Of a stretch of 64,000 nucleotides of DNA, positions 27,724 through 37,440 are shown piece after piece. The notes under the pieces were generated by a model, which was not told the origin of the DNA, searched no databases, and was given only the letters and a program-made list of their open reading frames with translations. This stretch comes from CAZSSM01 sp964609385 (lineage in GTDB: Bacteria > Planctomycetota > Planctomycetia > Isosphaerales > Isosphaeraceae): positions 13,059 through 77,058 of the forward strand of contig CAZSSM010000028.1 in NCBI GenBank assembly GCA_964609385.1. Reading direction: 5' to 3'. The position numbers and the translations under genes were made by a program. The stretch's first letter is position 1; the number at the start of each line of letters is the position of its first letter.

Positions 27724-30111
27724 TCAGCGTCCTTTCTCGGGAGCGCGGCGGATCCGGCGGAACGCGTCGCTGCGCACCAGCGAACGCACGAGGCTTTGGA
27801 ACCGATACTCGTCCGAGGCGGCTTCTCGGACGATCGTGTCGATCGTCCGCGCGTCCTCCGGCCGCTCGCCCCGCCCCAGGGCATAGACGAACAGTTTGGT
27901 GACGACCTGCCGCACGAACGCCTCGCGGTCGAGGGCGTCGAGCAGTCCCTCGGGGCCTTCGAAGCGTCGACCGTCGGCCAAGGTTCCCGAGGAGTCGATC
28001 GGTCGTCCGCCCCGACGCCGATCGTAACGCTCGCGCCAGCGACCCAGGACGTCGTAGTTCTCCAGGGCCAGGCCGATCGGGTCCATCAGGGCGTGGCACG
28101 AGGCGCATCGGGGATCGTCCCGATGCCGCTCCAGTTGTTCGCGGAACCCGAGGTCGGGTCGGGCGGCGCGGGTCTCCTCCAGGTCGGGGACGTCGGGCGG
28201 CGGGGGCGGTGGGGGCGTGCCGAGGATGTTGTCGAGGACCCACTTTCCGCGCTTCACCGGCGAGGTCCCGTCCGGGTTGCTGGTCAGGGCCAGGATCGCG
28301 GGGCTGGTCAGGACGCCCTGCCGATGCGGGGGTGCGGGGACACGCACGAACTCGTGCTCATAGAGGTACTCCTCGACGTGACGGTCGCGCGGCCCCTCGC
28401 GGCCGTAGCGGGTCGCCGGTCCGCGATCGTAGAGCGCCTGGGGATCCTCACCGCGATACGGGATCCCATAGAGCTTGGCCAATCGCGGGTTGATGAAGGT
28501 CTCCTCGGCGTCGAGCAGGTCGAGCACGCTCCGATCCTCGCGGAGGACCGACTCGGCCAGCAGGAGCACCTCGCGCTTCATGGCGGGGGCCAGCTTGCTG
28601 GTCCAACCCTTGATCAGCTGCGTGTCGGGCGACCAGTCGTCGAGCAGGCCGAGGTTGAGCCACTCGGCGAAGAACGCCTCGACCATCGCAACCGCCTTGG
28701 GGTCGTCGAGCATCCGGATCACCTGCGCATCGAGGACCTCGGGGTCGTGGAGGCGACCGTCGAGGGCCAGGCGGGTCAGTTCCTCATCGGGCATCGTCGA
28801 CCAGAGGAAGTAGGAGAGCCGCGTCGCCAATTCGTCACCACTGAGCCCGAACCGGCCGTCGGGCAGGGGGGTTCCGCGCTCGTCCTCGAAGCGGAACAGG
28901 AACTGCGGACTGGCCAGGATCGCCTGGAGGCCGAGCTGGACCGCGCCGTCGTAGTCGAGGCCCGAGGCGCGACCGGCCTCGAAGAGCGCGAGCAGACGGT
29001 CCCGCTCGTCGTCGAGGACCGGACGTCGGAAGGCACGGGCGGCAAACCGACCGAGCACGCGGCCGGCAGCGTCGAGGGGCCGGAGAGCGTCCGACGGACG
29101 CGCGAAGACGACGCGTCGATAGAGACGAGGCGGCTGTCGCTCCTCGGGGATGATCGGCCCGACCACCCGCGCCCGCCAGCCGATGTCGATCGAGTCGGCG
29201 CCTTCGGAACGGTCGATCGGCGAGAGGCCGTCGAGCCGGAGGATGTGCCGACCCCGTTCCAGTCGAAGGGTCAGCGTCTGTCGACGCGATGTCGGGATCA
29301 TCGAGACCGGACGCTCGTCGACGACCAATGTCAGGGAATCGCCCATGACCTCGGTTTTGGAAAAGAGGGTTAGGTCGACCCGGTACTCCCCGGTCTGTTT
29401 GATGGTCAGGACGTAAGCTCGCTCGGGGCCTCGCGACGAGTCGTGCGGTCTGGTCTCGACCGACTCTGGCGCGATCTCGGGGCCGGCCAGGCGGTTAACG
29501 ATCCGCTCGGCCGCTTCGACATAACGTTCCATCAAGAGCGGCGAAACGCGGAGCACTTCCCCTTGATTGGTGAATCCGTTCCCGGCGTCGTCGGCTGGGA
29601 AGTCGGCGGCGACTTCGACATCGAGCCCGGTCAGATCGGCGATGGTCCGGTCGTACTCGAAGCGATTGAGCCGTCGCGGTGGTGTCTGGCCCGGATCGAC
29701 GACCGCATCGTAGTCGACAGCCAACACGAGGTCGTCGAACGCCTCCAGGAACCGGGCTCGGGCGTCGCGATCGGGGAGGCGCGTCGCGTCGGGCGGCGGC
29801 ATCGCGCCGATGGCAACCCGCTCAAGGATATCCTCCATCAGGAACCGATCGTCCCGAGCCTCGGCCAACGTCTCGTAGAAGGTCAGGTCGACTCCGGCCT
29901 CGGCGCGATCCAAGCCGTGACAACCGACGCAATGATGCTCCATGAAGCCGTAGACGGTCTTGATATAACGAGATCGGCGTTCGTCCGAGAGCAGGTCGTC
30001 AGCCCGGACCATCGACGGCATCACGACCAGCGTGATCAGCATGCCCCCAAGAATTGAAGGGATACTACGTCTGAGGCGTGGTCGCCGACTCGGTTGCGGG
30101 TTCGACACCAT
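27724..30111 (-). CDS. DUF1592/PSD-type cytochrome c-like protein
   Basis: Predicted 795-aa exported protein. A signal segment (ILGGMLITLVVMPSMVRA) is followed by a haem-binding CVGCH (residues 61-65), then the planctomycete PSD blocks: DUF1587 (RRLNRFEYDRTIADLTG), DUF1595-like, DUF1592 (RFEDERGTPLPDGRFGLSG, RLSYFLWSTMPDEEL), DUF1588 with CASCH and DPIGLALENYD, and DUF1585 at the C-terminus. Members normally pair with DUF1552. Start at 30111 (ATG) with GGAG 10 nt upstream is preferred to an Arg/Ser-rich extension. Probable periplasmic c-type cytochrome of unknown substrate. Confidence 0.93.
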   Translation of the reverse strand: MVSNPQPSRRPRLRRSIPSILGGMLITLVVMPSMVRADDLLSDERRSRYIKTVYGFMEHHCVGCHGLDRAEAGVDLTFYETLAEARDDRFLMEDILERVAIGAMPPPDATRLPDRDARARFLEAFDDLVLAVDYDAVVDPGQTPPRRLNRFEYDRTIADLTGLDVEVAADFPADDAGNGFTNQGEVLRVSPLLMERYVEAAERIVNRLAGPEIAPESVETRPHDSSRGPERAYVLTIKQTGEYRVDLTLFSKTEVMGDSLTLVVDERPVSMIPTSRRQTLTLRLERGRHILRLDGLSPIDRSEGADSIDIGWRARVVGPIIPEERQPPRLYRRVVFARPSDALRPLDAAGRVLGRFAARAFRRPVLDDERDRLLALFEAGRASGLDYDGAVQLGLQAILASPQFLFRFEDERGTPLPDGRFGLSGDELATRLSYFLWSTMPDEELTRLALDGRLHDPEVLDAQVIRMLDDPKAVAMVEAFFAEWLNLGLLDDWSPDTQLIKGWTSKLAPAMKREVLLLAESVLREDRSVLDLLDAEETFINPRLAKLYGIPYRGEDPQALYDRGPATRYGREGPRDRHVEEYLYEHEFVRVPAPPHRQGVLTSPAILALTSNPDGTSPVKRGKWVLDNILGTPPPPPPPDVPDLEETRAARPDLGFREQLERHRDDPRCASCHALMDPIGLALENYDVLGRWRERYDRRRGGRPIDSSGTLADGRRFEGPEGLLDALDREAFVRQVVTKLFVYALGRGERPEDARTIDTIVREAASDEYRFQSLVRSLVRSDAFRRIRRAPEKGR

Positions 30112-30336
30112 GGGTGGGGTGCTCCGACGCGCCGGGGACGAGGAAGGCAGAGACGGACCGGGAAAGCTCAAACCAACAGACCGACAAAGGAATGGACGCG
30201 AGCGGCCAGGAGATCCGAAGACCCCTGGCCGCACATTTGTCAAACATTAGCCGGATTTTCCGAAACCCGCAACGTTCGGTCTCGGTCTCGGTGAACGCAT
30301 CGGTCCCCGATCCTCGGAGATCGGTTTGTCGGCCGA

Positions 30337-33300
30337 TCAGGAGTCCGACTCGTCCTCGATGCTGGCCAGGATCCAGTTGGCACGGATGGTCGGGTCCAGG
30401 ATCGCCAAGTCGAACCCCTCCCCGCCGTCGAGCGTCCCGCCGATCATTACGTCGGAGGCCACTCGGATCGTGTCGTCACCCCCCAACGCCTCCAGCAACA
30501 CCGCGTCCGCCAACGCATCGAAGCTGAAGATCCGGTCCTGCTCGATCAACGTCCCGTCGCGGAACTGACGGTGTTGAAGGAACCCGTTGACCATCCGCAA
30601 CTCGTGCTCGTCGGAGAACGGTCCGCTGCCGGGCACCGCCCCGACGACGAACAGGTCCACGCCGGCGCCCCCGAAGATCGAGTCGGTCTGCTGTCCGCCC
30701 CTGAGCGTATCGCGGTTCGAACCGCCCTCCAGGAGGTCGCCGCCGGGGCCGCCGTCCAACGAGTCGTTGCCCGCATCGCCGCGGATCGTGTCAGCGCCGT
30801 TCTGGCCGATCAGGGTGTCGTTGCCGGAGTCGCCCAGCAGCGTGTCCTCACCGCCGCCACCGAAGAGCTGATCGTCGCCGATGCCGCCGTCCAAGAAATC
30901 CTCACCACCACGACCGATCAACGTGTCCTCGCCCAGTCCCCCGATCAGTTCGTCGTCGCGTCGACCACCGGCGATCAAGTCGTTGCCCTCACCCCCAACG
31001 ACCAGGTCGTCCAGGTTGTTGCCGTCTAGATCGTCGTCGCCGGGTCCGCCCAACAGGATGTCGTTGTTGCCGGCACCTCGGAGCGTGTCGTCGCCCTCGC
31101 CACCGTCGAGCAGGTCGGCCCGACCCGAACCGATCATCGAGTCGTTGCCGGGGCCACCGAACAGATTGTCCCGGCCCGTCCCCGACGTGACGACGTCGTC
31201 GCCGGCGCCCGCCTCGACGAGCAGATCGACCCGGATTAGTGTCGAGCCGTCGACGGTATCGTCGCCATCGCCGGCACGGACTTCGAGGAGCGAGCCGTCG
31301 CTGAGGTCGAAGGGACCGAACTCCTCACCATTGAGCGTGATCTGGATCTCCGACGGCGAACTCGAGACGATCGTGATCAGGTCGGCCTGGTCGGTCCCCT
31401 CGACGAGGACGTCGCCGTTCGGACCGACCGAGACCGGCCCGTCGAGCAACGGGGCATACTCGACGGCGCCGATGTCGGGCAGGGCGATCCCGTCCCCGGA
31501 CCCATCGACGGGCCGTTCGACTCCGCGCTGATCGATCAAAGTCGACGACCCCAAGTCGGCCGCGTCGATGACCGGGCTGTCCGCCAACGGGACATGGGTG
31601 AAGGTCGGCCCACCGTTGTCCTGGAGCGGGCTGAGTTGGGGATCGTCCACACCGTTGAGGTTGGTCAACGGGTCGACGCCGACCCCGCCGGTCCCGACCA
31701 GGTTCCCCACGCTGGAGGGCTCGGGCGCTTTGTTCGCGACGTTGTTCGCAACGTTCCCTAGCCCGCTCCGATTGGCCGAGACGATCGAATTGCTCAGTTC
31801 GGTGAACGTGAACGAGTCGTTGTATGTCCAGATCCCGCCGCCGGTCCCGACCCCGTCCCCATCGGAGTCGGCTTGGTTGTCGATGATCGTCGAATGGTTG
31901 ATCGCCAGTGTGTTATCGAAATGGTATATTCCCCCACCATTTCCTGCGGCAGAGTTCCCGCTGACCGTCGAATTGATCAGTGTGGTCGATCCGTCGTACC
32001 CATTGAAGACCCCTCCCCCATCGATGGCCGAATTCCCGCTGATGGTCGAATTGGAGATCGAGGCCTCCGCGTAGATGCCGTTGTAGAGCCCACCGCCATA
32101 GCCCGCCGTGTTCTCGGAGATCGTTGAGTCGGTGAGTTCGAGCCTGGCGTCGATGTTGTTGATCCCGCCGCCAAGACCCAGGGAGGTCGTGTTGCCGGTG
32201 ATCGACGAACCGACCACGGTCAGGGTGCCGAGGATATTGAGGATCCCGCCGCCGCTTACCTCAACACTGTTGCCGCTGACGATCGAGTCCTCGAGGGTCA
32301 CGTCGCCGTCCAGGTTGAACAGGCCACCGCCCTCGAAGTCCGCGAGGTTGTCGCGGATCGTCGAGCCGACGATCGCGACCGTGCCGGAGTTGGCGATCCC
32401 CCCACCGAAATCGCCCGAGGAGTTCCCCTCGATGATCATGGACGCGATGTTGAGGGTGCCCCCAATGACATTGATCCCCCCGCCGTAGGATCCCGAGATG
32501 TTGCCGGCGATCGTCGAGTCGCTCACGCTCGTCTCACCGTACTGGGTCAGGAGTCCGCCGCCATACCGGCCCGCCTCGTTGTTGCCGATCGTCGAGCCGA
32601 CGACCTCCAGCGACCCCTGATTGAAGATCCCGCCGCCATCACCGTTCGGGTTGAGGATGATGTTCCCGGTCAGCGTCGAGTCGTTCATCGTCAGGGTGCC
32701 GAGGTTGAACACCCCCGCGCCGAAGGTGCCCGTAGTGTTCCCCTCGATCGTCGCGTTGCGGACCACCACGGTCCCCAACGGCGAGTTGTTGAGGAGCCCG
32801 CCGCCCCGAGTCGCCGACGAATTGCCCGACAGCGTCACGTCATCGAGGGTCACCACCCCGTCATCGAAGTTGGACAGCCCAGCCCCATCGGCGCCCGAGA
32901 TGTTCTGCTCGAGCCGGGTCCCGGACAGGCTCAACACCCCGCCGGAGTTGGCGATCCCGCCGCCGCTGGAGACAGCGGCATTGGCCACGATCGCCGCGTC
33001 TTCGAGGGTCAAGTCGCCCTGGTTGAGGATCCCGCCACCGATCGGCGATGCGTTGCCCTCCGTGATGGTCAGACCCGTGATCGTCGCGGTCGCCCCATCG
33101 GCGATGGCGAAGACCCGCGTCAGATTATTGCCGCTGAGGCTGAGGTTGGCCGAGCCCGAGCCATTGATTGTCGTCCGAGACACGTCGGTCAGCTCCAGGG
33201 CACCCGAGCTGAGCACGATCGTGCCGCCGTTCAGAGCCTCATCGAAGACGATCGTGTCCTCGCCCGGATTGGCGTTGGCCTGCTCGATCGCCTCGCGGAG

Positions 33301-33447
33301 CGAGAGGTCGCCGGCGCTGAAGTCGCCGTCGGACTCGTCAACCAAGGTGTCCACTGCGAACTGAGTCAACAGGCGGCGCGGCTCCAAGGACTCGAGTGCC
33401 ATGCGGCCTCGACGCGCCGGGCGGGAATCGGATGCATGGAGACTCAT
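30337..33447 (-). CDS. LEPR-XLL surface protein: beta-helix plus RTX repeats
   Basis: Predicted 1036-aa secreted protein. LEPRRLL is at residues 21-27, then a CSLREA-like start (AGDLSLREAIEQAN). From about residue 75 to 580 runs a right-handed beta-helix of repeats such as NSTISGNSA and GGGIFNQG. From about 770 to 930 there are calcium-binding RTX nonapeptides (GGxGxDxL). The final ~100 residues form a distinct end domain. Start at 33447 (ATG) has GGAG 9 nt upstream. Likely a Ca2+-stabilised surface adhesin or polysaccharide-interacting protein. No type I secretion genes lie in the window. Confidence 0.9.
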   Translation of the reverse strand: MSLHASDSRPARRGRMALESLEPRRLLTQFAVDTLVDESDGDFSAGDLSLREAIEQANANPGEDTIVFDEALNGGTIVLSSGALELTDVSRTTINGSGSANLSLSGNNLTRVFAIADGATATITGLTITEGNASPIGGGILNQGDLTLEDAAIVANAAVSSGGGIANSGGVLSLSGTRLEQNISGADGAGLSNFDDGVVTLDDVTLSGNSSATRGGGLLNNSPLGTVVVRNATIEGNTTGTFGAGVFNLGTLTMNDSTLTGNIILNPNGDGGGIFNQGSLEVVGSTIGNNEAGRYGGGLLTQYGETSVSDSTIAGNISGSYGGGINVIGGTLNIASMIIEGNSSGDFGGGIANSGTVAIVGSTIRDNLADFEGGGLFNLDGDVTLEDSIVSGNSVEVSGGGILNILGTLTVVGSSITGNTTSLGLGGGINNIDARLELTDSTISENTAGYGGGLYNGIYAEASISNSTISGNSAIDGGGVFNGYDGSTTLINSTVSGNSAAGNGGGIYHFDNTLAINHSTIIDNQADSDGDGVGTGGGIWTYNDSFTFTELSNSIVSANRSGLGNVANNVANKAPEPSSVGNLVGTGGVGVDPLTNLNGVDDPQLSPLQDNGGPTFTHVPLADSPVIDAADLGSSTLIDQRGVERPVDGSGDGIALPDIGAVEYAPLLDGPVSVGPNGDVLVEGTDQADLITIVSSSPSEIQITLNGEEFGPFDLSDGSLLEVRAGDGDDTVDGSTLIRVDLLVEAGAGDDVVTSGTGRDNLFGGPGNDSMIGSGRADLLDGGEGDDTLRGAGNNDILLGGPGDDDLDGNNLDDLVVGGEGNDLIAGGRRDDELIGGLGEDTLIGRGGEDFLDGGIGDDQLFGGGGEDTLLGDSGNDTLIGQNGADTIRGDAGNDSLDGGPGGDLLEGGSNRDTLRGGQQTDSIFGGAGVDLFVVGAVPGSGPFSDEHELRMVNGFLQHRQFRDGTLIEQDRIFSFDALADAVLLEALGGDDTIRVASDVMIGGTLDGGEGFDLAILDPTIRANWILASIEDESDS
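30655..31165 (-). repeat. RTX nonapeptide repeat array inside the surface protein
   Basis: About seventeen GGxGxDxLx-type nonapeptides run in tandem, with variants such as GGEGDDTLR, GGPGDDDLD and GGIGDDQLF. In known RTX proteins these bind Ca2+ as a parallel beta-roll. Boundaries are approximate. Confidence 0.8.
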
Positions 33448-33755
33448 GGGACAGTACTCCATCGTGAGAAGCGGGGCGGGGCTGCGGAGCAAATCGGATC
33501 GGGTAGGATGTCCCTTACCTCGTGGGACAGAGATATCATGACCGCCACCAAGACATCGACGCAAGCGACGTCCAGGTGGGATCCTCCCGCGTCCCCTTCA
33601 AGCATCATCCCGATCGGGGCCAGCCCCTCGCCGAACTGGCTCACCCCGAATTAATACCGAGCCCAACCGCCCATGGCGTGTCGGACTCAGCTCTTGGGAA
33701 ACCCACCTTGAGAAAAGCTCTACCATACGAGTACCACATTGATTTCAATCAACAA
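33448..33755. other. Intergenic region with a 14-bp palindrome
   Basis: 308 nt between the beta-helix gene and the methyltransferase gene, both on the minus strand. A palindrome TTGATT-TC-AATCAA lies at 33739-33752, immediately after the methyltransferase stop, in an AT-rich patch. It may be an operator or promoter element for the surface protein. No gene is supported. Confidence 0.45.
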
Positions 33756-34871
33756 TCAAGCTTTAATCCCTGGCAAGACGCCGCAGTGGACGAGGGTCGG
33801 GGTGATCGGTCCGGGGTTGAGGCCGGCCTTCTTGAGCATGGCCGAGTATTCGCCAGCGCTATAGGCGCGGCCCTCGGTCAATTCGAAGAGGTGTGCCCCA
33901 TACAGGGCGATCGGCAGCGGGCCGTCCAGCGCGTCGTTGAGGAAGACGTCATGGATCAGGAGCTGACCCCCGGAAGGTAGGGCTTCGGCGAGCCGATCAA
34001 CCAAGAGTTGGCATTCGGGCTCGTCCCAATCGTGAAGGATGTTCGACAACAGGATCCGATCGCAGCCGTCCGGGACCGGATCGGCGAACATATCCCCCTC
34101 GAGAAAGGTGATTCGATCGGCCGGGACGTGGTCGACGGCCAGCTCGCGGGCGACCTTGAGCACCTCAGGCCGGTCCCAGAGCGTCGCCCGCAGACCGGGC
34201 GCTTTCTGGAGACTGGCGAAACTGTAGAGTCCGGTGCCGGCGCCGACGTCGAGCAGACGCGTCGCGCCGTCCAAGGGCAGCGCCTCGGCCAAGGCGGGCG
34301 CGACGTTGCGCGCTCGGCCCGCTAAGGCCATCGTCAGACGACGGGCCGCCGCCGCCTGCTCCATCGCCGAGTCGAGCCCCTCGCGATAAATAAACGCTGC
34401 GCCCTCGGGATCGCCACCCACGCTCGGATCGGTCGACATCGAACCCGATCCGGCGTCGGAATCCGCACCGGCGCCGAAGGGCCGGTTGGTCCGGAGCCGC
34501 TCGACCATGGCGCGGACGCCGGGGCTCCCAGCGGCCAAGCCGACATAGCCGCTGACGTCAAAGTCCGCACCGGGGATTAGGTGCTCGCGGGCCAGGGGGG
34601 TCAGCGCAATCTGGCCTTGATCGTCGTCGGCGAGCAGACCTAAGGCCCTCAGCACGATCGTCAGGACCAGGGTCGGCCGACGCTCCAGGCCCAACTCGGC
34701 CCGCAGCTCGTCGAAGCCCAAAGCGCCCCCACACCGCGCGATCCGCCCGAAGAGATCGAACTCGGCCACCGCGGCGGTCAGCAGTTCCGTCGAGGCGAAG
34801 CCGCGAAACGCCTCGAAGATCGGCGTCGGGTCGGTCGCCGGCGCATTCAGGGTCACGGGGTTCGAGGACAT
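33756..34871 (-). CDS. SAM-dependent O-methyltransferase (family 2-like)
   Basis: Predicted 371-aa enzyme with a winged-helix dimerisation N-terminus (about 15-105) and a Rossmann methyltransferase domain. Motif I is LLDVGAGTGLYSF (about residue 205), followed by FLEGDMFADP and LSNILHDWDE, where the His in the HDWD motif is the general base in plant-type O-methyltransferases. This is the acetylserotonin/caffeate O-methyltransferase-like family that methylates small aromatic hydroxyls. A Gly/Ser/Asp-rich insert (GAGADSDAGSGS) interrupts the region before the catalytic domain. Start at 34871. No biosynthetic cluster surrounds it, so the substrate is unknown. Confidence 0.9.
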   Translation of the reverse strand: MSSNPVTLNAPATDPTPIFEAFRGFASTELLTAAVAEFDLFGRIARCGGALGFDELRAELGLERRPTLVLTIVLRALGLLADDDQGQIALTPLAREHLIPGADFDVSGYVGLAAGSPGVRAMVERLRTNRPFGAGADSDAGSGSMSTDPSVGGDPEGAAFIYREGLDSAMEQAAAARRLTMALAGRARNVAPALAEALPLDGATRLLDVGAGTGLYSFASLQKAPGLRATLWDRPEVLKVARELAVDHVPADRITFLEGDMFADPVPDGCDRILLSNILHDWDEPECQLLVDRLAEALPSGGQLLIHDVFLNDALDGPLPIALYGAHLFELTEGRAYSAGEYSAMLKKAGLNPGPITPTLVHCGVLPGIKA

Positions 34872-35007
34872 CGGTGGGCAAGCTCCCGGCGGTTGGTGTT
34901 CGGCCCCAACGGACGGACATCGGGCACCACCCCCAGCCTATCGGCTCCACAAGCCGACTCAACCATTGACCGACCCCGCAAACACCACCGAGTCCGACAT
35001 TTTTCGA

Positions 35008-35967
35008 TCATGCTTCGCTTTGGAAGATTTCCGAGGGGCCGAAGAGTCGATCAAGGATCGGGTCGATTTTGTCGCGCCCGTCGAGTCGTTGGAGCCAGTG
35101 GTCGGGGATCCCGGACTCGCCCCAGCAGGCGCCAGCGAGTTGACCACAGACGGCCCCGGTGGTGTCGGCGTCGTCGCCGAGGTTGACGGCGCGGAGCACG
35201 GCGGTGGCGAAGTCGGGGGCATCGGCGAAGGCCCAGAGCGCAGCTTCCAGACTCTTGACCACATAGCCGCTCCCGACGATCTCCGGCGGTTGCTTGCGGC
35301 GATAACTGCCCCGGGCCACCTCGGCGATCTCCTCGTGAACGTCGAGGTGGTCCATAAGATGGTCGAGGACCTCCCATTCGGGATCGAGCACCGTCTCGCG
35401 GGGCAGGCCGTGGATCAGACCGGCCAGGATGAGGCCCATGTAGGCACAGGCGCTGAGGCACTGCGGGCTGGCATGGGTGGTCAGGCTGGACTCGACGAGG
35501 TGCTCGACGAGCCGATTTCGTTGGTCGGGGAAGAGCCGGACGAAGGCGGCGGGGACCGGCCCGAGCCGCATGATCGACCCGTTCCCGCTGGTCTGGGCCT
35601 CGCGCTCGCCGGAGCGCCGCGCGTCGCCGAGTTCGCGGTACCGACCCAGGGCGGCCGAGTTGGTGATCCCGATGTCGAAGCAGGTCCCGTTGACCGAGTA
35701 GGCCCCGCCGTTCCGCCAGGCCAGGTAGCGTCGGGCCTGGTCGTCGAGATCCCAGCCGACCTCCGAGATGCTGTCGGCCAGGGCCAAGGCCATACTGGTG
35801 TCGTCGGTCCACTGGCCGGCCTCCAGCGCGTACGGCCCGCCGGCGCGGAAGTCCTCGATCGGCTCGAACGCCCCGTGCGGCTCGAACTCCACCGGGGCCC
35901 CTAGCGCGTCGCCGATGGCCAAGCCGAGGATCGTGCCCCGCTGCCGATCTCTGTTGACGTGGGACAT
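35008..35967 (-). CDS. ADP-ribosylglycohydrolase
   Basis: Predicted 319-aa enzyme of the DraG/ARH family that removes ADP-ribose from proteins, nucleic acids or small molecules. Magnesium motifs are visible: GLAIGDALGAPVEF near the start, QWTDDTSMALALADS (Thr-Asp-Asp), and the C-terminal LGDDADTTGAVCGQLAGA. Length fits the family (about 300 aa). Start at 35967 with GGGAGG roughly 12 nt upstream. No ADP-ribosyltransferase, nitrogenase regulator or NADAR gene is adjacent. Cellular role unknown. Confidence 0.95.
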   Translation of the reverse strand: MSHVNRDRQRGTILGLAIGDALGAPVEFEPHGAFEPIEDFRAGGPYALEAGQWTDDTSMALALADSISEVGWDLDDQARRYLAWRNGGAYSVNGTCFDIGITNSAALGRYRELGDARRSGEREAQTSGNGSIMRLGPVPAAFVRLFPDQRNRLVEHLVESSLTTHASPQCLSACAYMGLILAGLIHGLPRETVLDPEWEVLDHLMDHLDVHEEIAEVARGSYRRKQPPEIVGSGYVVKSLEAALWAFADAPDFATAVLRAVNLGDDADTTGAVCGQLAGACWGESGIPDHWLQRLDGRDKIDPILDRLFGPSEIFQSEA

Positions 35968-36244
35968 TCCTCTTCCCCCTCCCAACCGTTTCATCTGATC
36001 GGTTCACGGACCTCGGATGACCGATCGTCCGTCCATTCCTTCATTCGAAGGGGGTTGGTGCGGGCCCGTCAATTCAAAAACCGCCGAAAACCCATCGGAT
36101 TCCCCTATCAAATGATCCCGGAGTCGCTTATATTTCGGGAGGGGTGGTCGTGGCGTTGTCGGATCGTCCCGTGACGATGCGCGCCGGGTGTCGAGGCGTC
36201 CGCCACCGTGACCCTGCGATGTATTCGAGGGAGGGAGGAGGACC

Positions 36245-36637
36245 ATGACCGACCGCAGCCGCAACGTCGCGCGGGGAATCTTCCGCGGACTCGGCCGCCT
36301 ACTCTCCGCGCTGCTCTTGTTGTTCTGGGGCGCGTTCTTCCTGGAACATCTCAGCGAATGGTTTCTGCAGGCCGAGGGAGGGTTCCCACCGACATTTGTC
36401 TGGGCCGCTCAAGCCGGCCATCTGGTCATGCTGATCGGTCTGCTGATCATGATCCGTTGGGAAACGCCCGGCATGATCGTGGCGTACCTGGGCGCCTCGT
36501 GGTTCGCCGCCGCCATCGGTGGGGAGGCCGCCTTGATCGTCATCGGCAGCGTCCTGATCCCGATCGCTTGCTTCGCGCTGTCTTGGGCCTTCAGGCCGTT
36601 CTCCGCTCGCGGGCGGACAAACCATAAGATCGCCTGA
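36245..36637 (+). CDS. Small four-helix membrane protein, DUF7670-like
   Basis: Predicted 130-aa membrane protein with about four hydrophobic segments (LLSALLLLFWGAFFLEHL, LVMLIGLLIMIRW, GMIVAYLGASWFAAA and ALIVIGSVLIPIACFAL). It resembles small hypothetical membrane proteins in planctomycetes and some archaea. A very strong GGGAGGGAGGA precedes the ATG. It is divergent from the ADP-ribosylglycohydrolase gene and convergent with the TetR gene. No functional clue beyond membrane location. Confidence 0.7.
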   Translation: MTDRSRNVARGIFRGLGRLLSALLLLFWGAFFLEHLSEWFLQAEGGFPPTFVWAAQAGHLVMLIGLLIMIRWETPGMIVAYLGASWFAAAIGGEAALIVIGSVLIPIACFALSWAFRPFSARGRTNHKIA

Positions 36638-36797
36638 TCCCTTATGCGTGACGGGAGTCAGACCGATCAGATCCTGGGCTGGTCGGACTCGAGCCGAGCG
36701 GCCCCGGGACGTTCTGCGCCGTCCGGCTCGGAACAGCGCCTCTCTTGAGTTTCTGAGTTTCGACTGATCGGATTATTCGACACCGGCGGGCCGTCGG

Positions 36798-37400
36798 CTA
36801 AGCGTTCGCCTCAAGCAGATGGGCGACGGTGTCGATCAAGGACGGGCCGCGATCGGCGGTCGAGTCGGGCTGGGGACCTCGCGCGGAGGCCAAGGCGCCG
36901 ACGGCGAGGGTCATGAGGACCTCGGCCAGTTGTTTGGCAGCGACGTCGTTGCGGAACTGACCGTCGCGTTGGCCCTGCGCGATCACCTCGGCCAAGACCG
37001 CGCGGAGGCCGTCGAAGTGACCGGCCAGTCGATCGGCCAACTCATGATCATGGGGGGCCAGTTCGACGAACGCGTTGACGGCGAAGCAACCGCGGCGATC
37101 GCCATTGGTCGATGCCGAGGGCCGAAACAGGTGCTTCAGCCAGCACCGGATCGCTGAGCGGGGGTCCACCATCTCGGCAAAGCATTCCTGGGTCGCCTCG
37201 ACACCGGCCTCGAGATAGCGCTCCAAGGCCCGATCAAACAGTCGACGCTTGTCACCGAACGCCTTATAGAGACTGCCCTTCTGCAGACCGGTGGCGGTCA
37301 TGAGATCGGCCACGGAGGTCGCCTCATACCCGCGCTCCCAAAAGGCGACCATGGCCGCCTCCAAAACCTCCTCCTCGTCGAACTCGCGAGGCCTCGCCAT
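36798..37400 (-). CDS. TetR/AcrR-family transcriptional repressor
   Basis: Predicted 200-aa regulator. The N-terminal HTH is typical: MARPREFDEEEVLEAAM, WERGYEATSVADL, GLQKGSLYKAFGDK. The C-terminal ligand domain contains a CFAVNAFVEL segment, a variant of the GCLLxN motif of the AcrR/NemR/YxaF-like group that often senses electrophiles or drugs. Start at 37400. A near-ideal promoter with a 12-bp palindrome in the spacer lies 41-71 nt upstream, so it is probably autoregulated. No pump or enzyme is adjacent; the target may be the small membrane protein, the three-gene GTPase block or a distant gene. Confidence 0.93.
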   Translation of the reverse strand: MARPREFDEEEVLEAAMVAFWERGYEATSVADLMTATGLQKGSLYKAFGDKRRLFDRALERYLEAGVEATQECFAEMVDPRSAIRCWLKHLFRPSASTNGDRRGCFAVNAFVELAPHDHELADRLAGHFDGLRAVLAEVIAQGQRDGQFRNDVAAKQLAEVLMTLAVGALASARGPQPDSTADRGPSLIDTVAHLLEANA

Positions 37401-37440
37401 CGCTCTCACTCCCCCTTCGCCAGAACGCGATGCCAAGGAT

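Noticed and set aside
27575..28243. N-terminal extension of the six-helix membrane protein
   Set aside because: The extra frame lies antisense to the DUF1592 gene and is Arg/Pro-rich; a GTG at 27574 with AGAGG is a better start.
36004..36264. 86-codon minus-strand frame between the ADP-ribosylglycohydrolase and the small membrane protein
   Set aside because: Low-complexity, overlaps the ribosome-binding site and start of the neighbouring gene, and shows no family.
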